The position numbers and the translations under genes were made by a program. From NCBI GenBank assembly GCA_035704495.1, contig DASSWW010000028.1:1-16950 (forward strand): a stretch of DNA of 16,950 bases, written 5' to 3'. The first letter of the stretch is position 1. Every line of letters begins with the position of its first letter. The stretch comes from UBA6022 sp035704495. GTDB taxonomy: Bacteria > Patescibacteriota > Saccharimonadia > Saccharimonadales > Saccharimonadaceae. Under the pieces are notes generated by a model. That model worked only from the letters and a program-made list of their open reading frames with translations. It had not been told where the DNA came from and ran no database searches. Shown in pieces: positions 6,769-13,029 of this stretch.

Positions 6769-8094
6769 TTGCATAGTATAAGGGTGAATCCTCGACCGCC
6801 ATTATTACATGCTATCATGCCACCGTTTGATCGGTTTAATGCGCCGCGCCTTAGCTATCCCGAGCTGCAACAAACGGTTGATCGTTACTGTTCGGATGAA
6901 TATAAAGCGGTTGACGGTGGATTTGTACGCTTTCATTCCGATGACGAGGTGGCAGCTGACACGCTACCGCAAAAATATTTGCCGGTCTTAGCGCTGAAAA
7001 TCCAACAGGCTGAAACTGATGAGGAACGAACGATGTGGAGCCAACGTTTTACCGATTTGTCCGTCCGGCTGTTTGGGCAGCCAAACCTTAATGAAGCGAT
7101 TGCTATTGCTAACTATGACCTGAAAGCATTAAAGACTATTTGGCAAAAGCACGATATTAGCGCGAGCGTGGTGGAGCCTATGTTTAAAATGTATCAGCGC
7201 TTTATTAAGCAGATGCCGACAAAAGAACCTATAGCGCCTCGGCCGCAATACACTGCATTACTCACTGCCTTGCGCGCACATTTAGTAGAGCGATTAGCAC
7301 CGGTCTATGCGGTGATGGCAGAGTACGAGGAAGGCGATGTGATGGATGCCGAAACAATCAGGTGGCACTACGCACAGATGTTGAGTCAGCTTGCCGTTTT
7401 TGCACCAGTCTGGAAAAAATGGCGTGTCGTAGCAAGTGAAAGCGCTCAAATGGCAGTATCGCCCAGGTATAAGGAAATTCAAGTGGGTGCGTACTTGCCA
7501 TCACTAACTGTGCGGCGTGTAAAAAGCCTGTTCACCCACGAGGTTTTGGTGCACGCTCAGCGATCAGTCCGCGGGGCGATATATGACCATCAGCTTGCCT
7601 ACGGTTTGCCCGGATATGTCACTGCCGAGGAGGGCCTAGGAATGTTGATGGAAGCTGCGGTTGAAGGCAAAATGCCGTATCGGGCCGGAGACCGTTACGT
7701 TGATATCGCAATGGCATTAGGGTTGTCCGACCAACCACCAGTGAACAGACACCAGCTGTTTCCTGTCGTGTATGCCCGAACGCTGCTGCGCCGATTAGAC
7801 GAGGGCGCACCGATTGATCACGACTTGATTAACCGCGCAAGTTGGCAGCACATCAACCGTATTTATCGGGGGACACTAGGCAATGAATTTGTCGGTGTAT
7901 TTACAAAAGATGTTATTTATTACCGTGGATATCGCAAAATGGCAGATTACCTGAGTCGCTATCAAGGTCCGGATTTACGTCAGGCGATTGACTTTGTGTT
8001 ATCAGGCAAAATCAATCCCGCCGACCCCGTCCATCGTCTGTATATGCATGAGCGAAAATTTAATATCATCCGGAAAGAAGAACCTAACGTATGA
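6769..8094 (+). CDS. DUF1704 (QEGLA-motif/MATCAP-like) putative metallo-carboxypeptidase
   Basis: A protein of up to 441 residues of the DUF1704 family, annotated in bacteria as flavohemoglobin expression-modulating QEGLA motif protein and related to the eukaryotic tubulin tyrosine carboxypeptidase MATCAP. The HEVLVH motif (257-262) is the HExxxH zinc site of that family, and AEEGLG (286-291) occupies the QEGLA position that supplies the third metal ligand. No signal peptide, so cytoplasmic. The likely activity is removal of C-terminal amino acids; the substrate is unknown. The start is uncertain: the longest frame uses TTG at 6769, but a -10-like TAGTAT at 6774-6779 would put that codon upstream of transcription. 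GTG 6784 or ATG 6817 (giving MPPFDRF) are better candidates. The stop overlaps the next start as ATGA, so it is translationally coupled to an ATP-grasp ligase. Confidence 0.8.
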   Translation: MHSIRVNPRPPLLHAIMPPFDRFNAPRLSYPELQQTVDRYCSDEYKAVDGGFVRFHSDDEVAADTLPQKYLPVLALKIQQAETDEERTMWSQRFTDLSVRLFGQPNLNEAIAIANYDLKALKTIWQKHDISASVVEPMFKMYQRFIKQMPTKEPIAPRPQYTALLTALRAHLVERLAPVYAVMAEYEEGDVMDAETIRWHYAQMLSQLAVFAPVWKKWRVVASESAQMAVSPRYKEIQVGAYLPSLTVRRVKSLFTHEVLVHAQRSVRGAIYDHQLAYGLPGYVTAEEGLGMLMEAAVEGKMPYRAGDRYVDIAMALGLSDQPPVNRHQLFPVVYARTLLRRLDEGAPIDHDLINRASWQHINRIYRGTLGNEFVGVFTKDVIYYRGYRKMADYLSRYQGPDLRQAIDFVLSGKINPADPVHRLYMHERKFNIIRKEEPNV

Positions 8095-9026
8095 ATATGA
8101 CTAATACATCGACCTATATTTACCATGAATTACAGCGGCGTCACGTGCCAGTTGAAATTATCCATGAAAAATCCGCCCTAATGCGTTACAAGTACAATGA
8201 TAAATGGCATTTGCTGGAAGGCTGCTTAACAGAAAAAGCGACTATTATAAGTTGTCATATATGTGATAACAAAATAATCACCGAGATGTTTGCCCGCAAT
8301 GTTGGTTTACCAGTTCTAAAAAGTGTGCAGTTCGAAAGTGATGAGCAAGCAACGGCGTTTATGCAGCAAAACGGTCCGATAGTCGTCAAGCCAGTTAGTG
8401 CGGCTCATGGTCATGGAATTAGTCTGAATGTGGTTTCTAAAACAGCACTTAAAAATTCGCTCAGGGCAGTCCGCAAATATTCTAAAGCGCCGCCCGTATT
8501 ACAGCAAATGGTATACGGTAAAGATATACGTATTTTGGTGATTGGTGGCAACTATCAGGCTGCTGTGCGCAGAGTGCCCGCGACGGTTATCGGTGACGGC
8601 GAGCACACTATTAAACAGCTGATAGAGATAGAAAACAACCAGTCATACCGCTCATCAAAAAAGTCTGGTGAGCTAAAAATCATCAGTCTTCACGGTGCGA
8701 AAGTGTTTTTGGGGTCACGCATTGACACTGTACCAAAAAAAGCTCAGCATGTTGCCGTTGTTGGTGTTGGTAATACTAGCATGGGCGGCCATGGCGAAGA
8801 TATCACTGACGATATTCCGCAAGAGGTGCGGAAAAAATCCGAGCTATTTGTTCGGGCATTAAACCTTCCGGTTTGTGGCATTGATATTATGCTGGAAGAT
8901 AATGGCGACTATCATTTTATCGAAGCGAACGCTCGCCCTGGCTTTGGACCCCATCATCATCCGCGTGTCGGTACGCGGCGTGACGTCACGAAGCAGTTTG
9001 TCGACTGTTTGCTTGAGCAGCAATAA
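8091..9026 (+). CDS. ATP-grasp ligase, cyanophycin-synthetase/GshF-like
   Basis: A 311-residue ATP-grasp enzyme. These activate a carboxylate as acyl-phosphate and join it to an amine. Visible elements are VVKPVSAAHGHG (98-109; Lys100 and the glycine loop for ATP), the central segment RVPATVIGDGEHT (161-173), which closely resembles the cyanophycin synthetase and bifunctional glutathione synthetase ATP-grasp domain, and the metal ligands GIDIM (263-267) and FIEANARPG (277-285). It lacks the Mur-ligase half of cyanophycin synthetase and the GshA half of GshF, so it is a stand-alone ligase domain with a short N-terminal domain. Its ATG overlaps the stop of the DUF1704 gene by four bases. The product is probably a peptide bond to an amino acid; substrate unknown. 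A promoter for the next gene pair follows. Confidence 0.85.
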   Translation: MNMTNTSTYIYHELQRRHVPVEIIHEKSALMRYKYNDKWHLLEGCLTEKATIISCHICDNKIITEMFARNVGLPVLKSVQFESDEQATAFMQQNGPIVVKPVSAAHGHGISLNVVSKTALKNSLRAVRKYSKAPPVLQQMVYGKDIRILVIGGNYQAAVRRVPATVIGDGEHTIKQLIEIENNQSYRSSKKSGELKIISLHGAKVFLGSRIDTVPKKAQHVAVVGVGNTSMGGHGEDITDDIPQEVRKKSELFVRALNLPVCGIDIMLEDNGDYHFIEANARPGFGPHHHPRVGTRRDVTKQFVDCLLEQQ

Positions 9027-9049
9027 CGTTGCTGACCACTGTCTATATA

Positions 9050-9078
9050 TTGACAAAAGTATAAATTAATGCTAAATT
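9050..9078 (+). promoter_or_regulatory. Distal promoter of the retropepsin/rimK pair
   Basis: TTGACA (9050-9055), 17 bases, TAAATT (9073-9078) preceded by TGC, an extended -10. Initiation near 9085 gives a leader of about 98 bases. A six-codon frame starting ATG at 9086 and ending TAG at 9106 begins at the predicted 5' end. Confidence 0.7.
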
Positions 9079-9171
9079 ATATGTAATGAGCCAAGAACGT
9101 GCTTAGCAGGTACAACTATACTGATTTGGTTGAAATGAGTAGTGTCGGGACTTGCAGAGAGAAAGGCATAG

Positions 9172-9177
9172 TATAAT
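9172..9177 (+). promoter_or_regulatory. Proximal -10 box for the retropepsin-ATP-grasp gene (leaderless)
   Basis: TATAAT ends five bases before ATG 9183 and eight before ATG 9186, the same spacing as at dnaJ. No consensus -35 is seen at 16-18 bases. The GCATAGTATAA context also occurs before the DUF1704 gene (6771-6781). Confidence 0.5.
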
Positions 9178-9182
9178 TAAAG

Positions 9183-10529
9183 ATGATGAAACGTGATGTT
9201 ATTGGTACGACTGAATATATTTGTCTCCCCGACTTGTCGGAGGATTCGTTGCCGGCTAAAGTTGATACCGGTGCTGATGGATCAGCTATTTGGGCGTCGT
9301 CTATCGAAGAACGAGATGGTGCGCTGTCGTATGTTTTTTTTGCCCCACAATCAGCTTTTTATACGGGTAATGTCTATACGACAACTGATTATCGGGTCGT
9401 AAGCGTCAAAAATTCATTTGGTGAAAAAGAATACCGTTATCGTGTGAAACTACGAATCAAAATTGCTGGCAAGACGTATAAAAGTTTGTTCACATTAGCG
9501 AATCGATCGCAGAGTCGTTTTCCAATCTTGCTAGGTAAACGGTTTTTAAAAAATCGATTTTTGGTTGACGTTTCGCGCCACAATATTATGTATGATACCA
9601 GTGGTGAAGAAGTAAATGGCAAGGTAGTGGTTTTGACGTCACGCACTGACAACGCAACAAAAGAGTTTTTCAAAATCGTTGCCGAACTTGATGCAATGAC
9701 GATAGAACTGGCGAAGTATCGTTTACTTGATTATCACATTAACGACGCAGGTGAACCTCGCATTTTGCTACCTGATGGGAGCGACATTGCAACCGCACAA
9801 ACAGTTTATTTTAAAGCTCATGCGCTGTATCCGGAACATGCGGGAACGATTGCTCGTTATTTGCAATATCGTCACGTCAATTTTATTGATAAGGATGTTG
9901 GACACTTTACCTCACGATCAAAACTGAGTGAATTATTTACCCTCGCTTCATCAAACATTCCAGTTCCGGCGATGCACGTATACTCTAACGGGCTGGATGA
10001 TGTGACATATTCGGAAATAACAAGTAAAATTGGTCAGAGTATCTTTGTGTTGAAAGATGCATTTGGTGATCGCGGAGCAAATAATTATCTGATTAGTGAT
10101 GCGGCGAGCTTTAACGAAGCAGCTGCGCGCTTGAGCGCTAAGAAAACAATTCTTGCGCAGAAATATATCGAGAATGATGGTTTTATGCGAGTACTCATTA
10201 TGGGCGACGAAATTGTTCAGGTCGTTCAGCGTTCAGCAGTCGATCATATAGACCCGCTAAAAGCACATCTGAACAAACCGAGCGGTTCAGCGAACGCCCG
10301 CGAACTTGATCCAGCCGAGTATGCAGCTGATGTCATTGCATTGGCGCGCAAGGCTGCTTTGGCGATGGATCGCACCGTGGTGGGCGTTGATTTAATCCAA
10401 GACAAGCACACTAAACAGTGGTATATTTTAGAAGCTAACTATAATCCCGAACTTGTCAGCGGCGTCAGCGTACCGAAAAAAGCAAAAGCGATAGCAAGAT
10501 TGTTAACTAAAGAAGGGCATAATAAATAA
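9183..10529 (+). CDS. Fusion of RimB/Zn_protease-type retropepsin domain with an ATP-grasp domain
   Basis: A 448-residue two-domain protein. Residues 1-140 match the putative ATP-dependent zinc protease/RimB family, now regarded as retropepsin-like aspartic peptidases: catalytic-type VDTGADGS with Asp28-Thr29-Gly30, and FPILLGKRFL at 113-122 as the second family motif. Residues about 165-448 form an ATP-grasp ligase with FVLKDAFGDRGA (288-299; Lys291 and glycine loop), VGVDLIQD (400-407) and YILEANYNPEL (414-424) as metal-binding segments. So a predicted trimming enzyme and a predicted ligase share one chain. In Pseudomonas RimB and RimK are separate proteins acting on ribosomal protein S6. 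The next gene here is rimK, overlapping by one base (TAATG). The start may be ATG 9183 or 9186; both lie just after a -10 box and there is no Shine-Dalgarno. Confidence 0.85.
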   Translation: MMKRDVIGTTEYICLPDLSEDSLPAKVDTGADGSAIWASSIEERDGALSYVFFAPQSAFYTGNVYTTTDYRVVSVKNSFGEKEYRYRVKLRIKIAGKTYKSLFTLANRSQSRFPILLGKRFLKNRFLVDVSRHNIMYDTSGEEVNGKVVVLTSRTDNATKEFFKIVAELDAMTIELAKYRLLDYHINDAGEPRILLPDGSDIATAQTVYFKAHALYPEHAGTIARYLQYRHVNFIDKDVGHFTSRSKLSELFTLASSNIPVPAMHVYSNGLDDVTYSEITSKIGQSIFVLKDAFGDRGANNYLISDAASFNEAAARLSAKKTILAQKYIENDGFMRVLIMGDEIVQVVQRSAVDHIDPLKAHLNKPSGSANARELDPAEYAADVIALARKAALAMDRTVVGVDLIQDKHTKQWYILEANYNPELVSGVSVPKKAKAIARLLTKEGHNK

Positions 10530-11440
10530 TGAATATTGCAATTTTATCTAATGGCCCCGGCAACTACTCGACGCGACGTTTGAAAGAAGTTGCCAAAAAA
10601 CGTGGTCACAAAGTCACCATGATTAAATATCGTGATTGCTACGCATCGATTGAACAAAACAACCCAACGGTTAGTTATAAAGGTGAAGATTTAGCGAATT
10701 TTGATGCTATTATTCCTCGTATTGCCGCAAATATGACTGGCTATGGAACGGCAATTGTGCGCCAACTTGAAATGCAAGGCGTGTATAGCGTTTCTAGTTC
10801 GATTGCGATTAGTCGTTCGCGCGATAAGCTGCGTAGTATGCAACTGCTTGCAAAGGCTGGGGTAGGGATTCCAAAGACGGTTGTATCCCGTAACTCTGCT
10901 GATATTGACGACCTGATTGATAAACTGGACGGTACGCCGGTGATTATTAAACTCGCCCGTGGTACTCACGGTAATGGTGTTGTCTTGGCGGAAAGTAAAA
11001 AAGCTGCCAAATCAGTTTTGCAGGCATTTTATCTATCAAATGAAGATGGAACGAACATTTTATTACAAGAATTTATCAAAGAATCAGCCGGTACTGACAT
11101 TCGCGCATTAGTGGTTGGTAGTCGGGTGGTTGCCAGTATGAAACGTCAAAGTTTGGATGATGATTTTCGTTCAAACTTGCACAAAGGCGGCGAAGGCACA
11201 ATCGTAAAACTATCCGAAGAAGAGCGAAAAATGGCCATTAAAGCAGCCAAAGCAATGGGATTAAATGTGGCTGGTGTCGATATGATGCGGAGTGAGCGCG
11301 GCCCGCTAATTCTAGAAGTAAATGCCAGTCCTGGCTTTGGTATTGAAAAAGTGACTGGGCGCGATGTCGCCAGTGCCGTCATCGAATATGTCGAATTAAA
11401 TGCCAAACGACGCAACAAAAAAGATAAAGTCGGCGCATAG
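10529..11440 (+). CDS. rimK: RimK family alpha-L-glutamate ligase
   Basis: A 303-residue ATP-grasp enzyme recognisable as RimK along its whole length. RimK adds glutamate residues to the C-terminus of ribosomal protein S6 in E. coli and Pseudomonas. Family features are the N-terminal MNIAILS and IIPRIAANMTGYG (61-73), the ARDK-like SRDKLRSMQLLAKAG block (97-111), IIKLARGTHGNGV (139-151; Lys141 plus glycine loop), FRSNLHKGG (213-221), GVDMMR (249-254) and ILEVNASPGF (261-270; Glu263 and Asn265 as metal ligands). The C-terminus adds a short basic tail (KRRNKKDK) beyond the catalytic core. It starts inside the stop codon of the preceding fusion gene, so the two are translationally coupled. The S6 gene is not in the window, so the substrate here is inferred only. 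Confidence 0.95.
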   Translation: MNIAILSNGPGNYSTRRLKEVAKKRGHKVTMIKYRDCYASIEQNNPTVSYKGEDLANFDAIIPRIAANMTGYGTAIVRQLEMQGVYSVSSSIAISRSRDKLRSMQLLAKAGVGIPKTVVSRNSADIDDLIDKLDGTPVIIKLARGTHGNGVVLAESKKAAKSVLQAFYLSNEDGTNILLQEFIKESAGTDIRALVVGSRVVASMKRQSLDDDFRSNLHKGGEGTIVKLSEEERKMAIKAAKAMGLNVAGVDMMRSERGPLILEVNASPGFGIEKVTGRDVASAVIEYVELNAKRRNKKDKVGA

Positions 11441-11460
11441 GCTGTATTACGGCCAACAGC

Positions 11461-11469
11461 TGATATAAT
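11461..11469 (+). promoter_or_regulatory. Extended -10 promoter of the DUF192 gene (leaderless)
   Basis: TGATATAAT is a perfect extended -10 (TGnTATAAT). It ends seven bases before ATG 11477. No clear -35 is present, as expected for extended -10 promoters. It lies only 20 bases after the rimK stop. Confidence 0.7.
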
Positions 11470-11476
11470 AGTGGTT

Positions 11477-11989
11477 ATGATACAGCAACAAGGCGACGGC
11501 GCGATGAGTCGGCGAAAAGATCGTTTATCATGGGCTTTGATTGCCTCGTTCTTGATTGTCGTCGGGCTGGCAGCCTATTACGTACTGTGGCCGCTGCTAC
11601 AACCGCACGTAATTGTACGGCTTGGTGACGGATTATTTTCGGCACAGCTAATTACAGCAGACGCTACGGCTAAAAATACGGCACATCAAGGCGCAGAACT
11701 CGCAGAAAATAAAGCAATTTTACGCGTGTATCATCATGACGCGTTGTGGCCGATTGATATGGCAAAAAGGCAGGCGGCGTTCGATATTGTTTGGTTAAAC
11801 AAAGACAAACAGGTCATTTATATTGTCAAAGACGCTTCAGCAGACAGCACGTCTGGGACGATATTTACCCCAAGTTCAGAGGCGCGATACATGCTAGAGT
11901 TGCCAAACGGGACAGTCGAGATAAAAAATATTGGTATAGACGACGAAGCGGTCTTTGATGAAAATAATTTACAAGGATTAGTATTGTGA
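11477..11989 (+). CDS. Membrane-anchored DUF192 family protein
   Basis: A protein of about 170 residues with a short polar N-terminus (MSRRKDR), one transmembrane segment (LSWALIASFLIVVGLAAYYVLW) split here only by its aromatic end, and an extracytoplasmic DUF192-type domain. The family pattern is visible as ALWPIDMAKRQAAFDIVWL, then KDKQVIYIVKDA and YMLELPNGTVE followed by GI and an acidic residue, in place of the usual FWM..T.IPLDI.FLD..VELPAG series. DUF192 has no firmly established biochemical role. The frame is open from GTG 11471, but ATG 11477 fits the extended -10 seven bases upstream, and ATG 11504 is also possible. The stop overlaps the start of the next membrane protein gene, indicating a two-gene operon. 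Confidence 0.7.
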   Translation: MIQQQGDGAMSRRKDRLSWALIASFLIVVGLAAYYVLWPLLQPHVIVRLGDGLFSAQLITADATAKNTAHQGAELAENKAILRVYHHDALWPIDMAKRQAAFDIVWLNKDKQVIYIVKDASADSTSGTIFTPSSEARYMLELPNGTVEIKNIGIDDEAVFDENNLQGLVL

Positions 11990-12462
11990 GTTTTGTGATT
12001 ATCCTTTTGCTGAGTATGGCCGCGCTGTTTGGCGTCGTCTTTTTTGCAAAGCGACGGTTTGGCGTTTTGGGGCTTGCTCTGGCAGCGGGGGCGATGGTCA
12101 GTACATTATGGGTAGGGGATTTGACCCCAATTATTGCCGAGGCAGGGTTTGTGTTGGTTGCGCCCCCGCTGGAAAGTGTGGTTGCTGCCGCCCTGATTTT
12201 GCTACCAGCAATTTTACTACTTTCTAGTGGTCCATCGTATACCACCACTTGGCAACGAGTGAGTGGCGCAACATTGTTTGCGCTGTTGGCGGTTTCGCTA
12301 CTGCTTGAGCCGCTCGGTTCGGCACTTGTCGTGGAGGGTATCGGCCAGCAAGTCTATGAATTCTTTGTCGGTTATCAAGTGATTATTATTACGACGTGTT
12401 TAGCACTGGCGATTGTTGACGTGTTGCTGACCAAAACGCCAAAACGTTCCAGTAAACATTGA
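11986..12462 (+). CDS. Small multi-pass membrane protein of unknown function
   Basis: A 158-residue, very hydrophobic protein with about five predicted membrane helices (roughly residues 2-20, 25-45, 55-82, 92-116 and 126-148) and a short basic C-terminus (KTPKRSSKH). I do not recognise a family or conserved polar motif that would mark a transporter or enzyme. It starts with GTG in a GTGA overlap with the stop of the DUF192 gene, so the two are translated together and may form a membrane complex. Its stop codon lies inside the -35 box of the downstream tRNA promoter, a very compact arrangement. Confidence 0.75.
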   Translation: MSFVIILLLSMAALFGVVFFAKRRFGVLGLALAAGAMVSTLWVGDLTPIIAEAGFVLVAPPLESVVAAALILLPAILLLSSGPSYTTTWQRVSGATLFALLAVSLLLEPLGSALVVEGIGQQVYEFFVGYQVIIITTCLALAIVDVLLTKTPKRSSKH

Positions 12463-12488
12463 CAAACCACCTCTAAAAATGCTATTTT
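12459..12488 (+). promoter_or_regulatory. Upstream promoter of the tRNA-Lys region
   Basis: TTGACA (12459-12464), 18 bases, TATTTT (12483-12488) preceded by TGC (extended -10). The -35 overlaps the TGA of the preceding gene. Initiation near 12495 would transcribe the truncated tRNA copy and tRNA-Lys together. Confidence 0.65.
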
Positions 12489-12536
12489 TATAGAGCACGA
12501 TAACGAGCATTGCTTGTTTGTGTAATTTTACAATAT

Positions 12537-12556
12537 ATGGAGCCGTAGCTCAGCTG
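12537..12556 (+). pseudogene. Truncated 5' copy of tRNA-Lys
   Basis: ATGGAGCCGTAGCTCAGCTG is identical to 12661-12680, the start of the intact tRNA 124 bases downstream. It covers the 5' acceptor strand and part of the D arm, then diverges into a GGCG/CGCC hairpin (12561-12572). No anticodon or T arm follows. Most simply a remnant of a tandem tRNA copy. Confidence 0.8.
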
Positions 12557-12620
12557 CCAAGGCGCTTGCGCCGGTAAAATATATAATGATAAGCACGCTC
12601 TAACCAATACAAATACTGTG

Positions 12621-12649
12621 TTGATAAAGAGATACTTGCACCTTACAAC
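12621..12649 (+). promoter_or_regulatory. Proximal promoter of tRNA-Lys
   Basis: TTGATA (12621-12626), 17 bases, TACAAC (12644-12649). Initiation would fall about seven bases upstream of the mature tRNA 5' end at 12663. Confidence 0.5.
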
Positions 12650-12662
12650 AACCCAACATTAT

Positions 12663-12739
12663 GGAGCCGTAGCTCAGCTGGTTAGAGCACCTGCCTTTTA
12701 AGCAGGGTGTCCTGAGTTCAAGTCTCAGCGGCTTCACCA
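12663..12739 (+). tRNA. tRNA-Lys, anticodon TTT
   Basis: A complete cloverleaf: acceptor GGAGCCG pairs with CGGCTTC (one G-T), D stem GCTC/GAGC, anticodon stem CCTGC/GCAGG with loop CTTTTAA, T stem CTGAG/CTCAG with loop TTCAAGT, discriminator A and encoded CCA. The last bases of the gene form part of the terminator palindrome that follows at once. Confidence 0.98.
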
Positions 12740-12806
12740 AGAAAAATACCCATCTGCAAAGATGGGTATTTTTCTTGGTGACACTCCGTGAATTGGAACT
12801 CAGGAC
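12709..12806. repeat. Extended imperfect palindrome: inverted copy of the tRNA 3' half
   Basis: The terminator palindrome continues outward with the same centre: GTCCTGAGTTC (12709-12719, tRNA variable region and T arm) is matched by GAACTCAGGAC (12796-12806). On the minus strand this reads as a degenerate T arm, acceptor and CCA of the same length as the tRNA-Lys 3' part, 23 of 33 positions equal from the variable region through CCAAG. Confidence 0.65.
12735..12780 (+). terminator. tRNA-Lys terminator inside a perfect 21-bp palindrome
   Basis: The arms 12735-12755 and 12760-12780 are perfectly complementary around a GCAA loop. The inner part is ATACCCATCT/AGATGGGTAT followed by TTTTTC. The outer part includes the tRNA CACCA end. 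The structure would end transcription from either side. Confidence 0.9.
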
Positions 12807-12840
12807 TTAGATTTGCTTTAGCAAATATAATAGTCCTGAG
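12799..12840. repeat. Two-part hairpin downstream of tRNA-Lys
   Basis: CTCAGGACT (12799-12807) pairs with AGTCCTGAG (12832-12840), enclosing ATTTGC (12811-12816) paired with GCAAAT (12821-12826). There is no T-tract. Confidence 0.6.
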
Positions 12841-12857
12841 GTCGCGTAGCGAATGAA

Positions 12858-12920
12858 GCCAAAAAGTGTTTACATTTTTTGGCAAACGAGCGGAAGAGCG
12901 GAAGCCCGCCAGCGGCGGGC
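12858..12920. repeat. Two further hairpins between the terminator copies
   Basis: GCCAAAAA (12858-12865) pairs with TTTTTGGC (12876-12883), and GCCCGCC (12904-12910) pairs with GGCGGGC (12914-12920). Both are enclosed by GAAGCC (12855-12860) and GGCTTC (12941-12946), so the segment could fold as a multi-branched unit. Confidence 0.55.
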
Positions 12921-12937
12921 TGTAGCGATAGTCTTCA

Positions 12938-12998
12938 AGCGGCTTCACGCATAACAATCGAGACAAAATACCCATCTGCAAAGATGGGTATTTTTCTT
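12938..12998 (+). repeat. Second copy of tRNA 3' end fragment plus terminator
   Basis: AGCGGCTTCAC (12938-12948) repeats the tRNA 3' acceptor strand. After a short spacer the terminator hairpin recurs: a 34-base block at 12965-12998 is identical to the one at 12743-12776. It should work as a terminator in front of comEC. Confidence 0.8.
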
Positions 12999-13014
12999 AG
13001 CAAGCTGATTTATA

Positions 13015-13023
13015 TGTCATACT
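13015..13023 (+). promoter_or_regulatory. Extended -10 box of comEC (leaderless)
   Basis: TGTCATACT: TG, one base, then CATACT (13018-13023), ending six bases before ATG 13030. No Shine-Dalgarno and only a weak -35 are present. Confidence 0.45.
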
Positions 13024-13029
13024 GATGGC

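Noticed and set aside
6769..6771. TTG at 6769 as the true start of the DUF1704 protein
   Set aside because: Kept only as the outer limit: it has no ribosome site and lies upstream of a -10-like box; ATG 6817 or GTG 6784 is more plausible.
12471..12495. AT-rich hairpin after the membrane protein gene as a terminator
   Set aside because: The stem is weak (CTCTA/TAGAG with a bulge), no T-tract follows, and the same bases form the extended -10 of a better-supported promoter.
12718..12981. 87-codon minus-strand ORF over the tRNA 3' end and hairpins
   Set aside because: It runs antisense through the tRNA end, the terminator and inverted repeats. Its composition reflects those repeats and it has no ribosome site.
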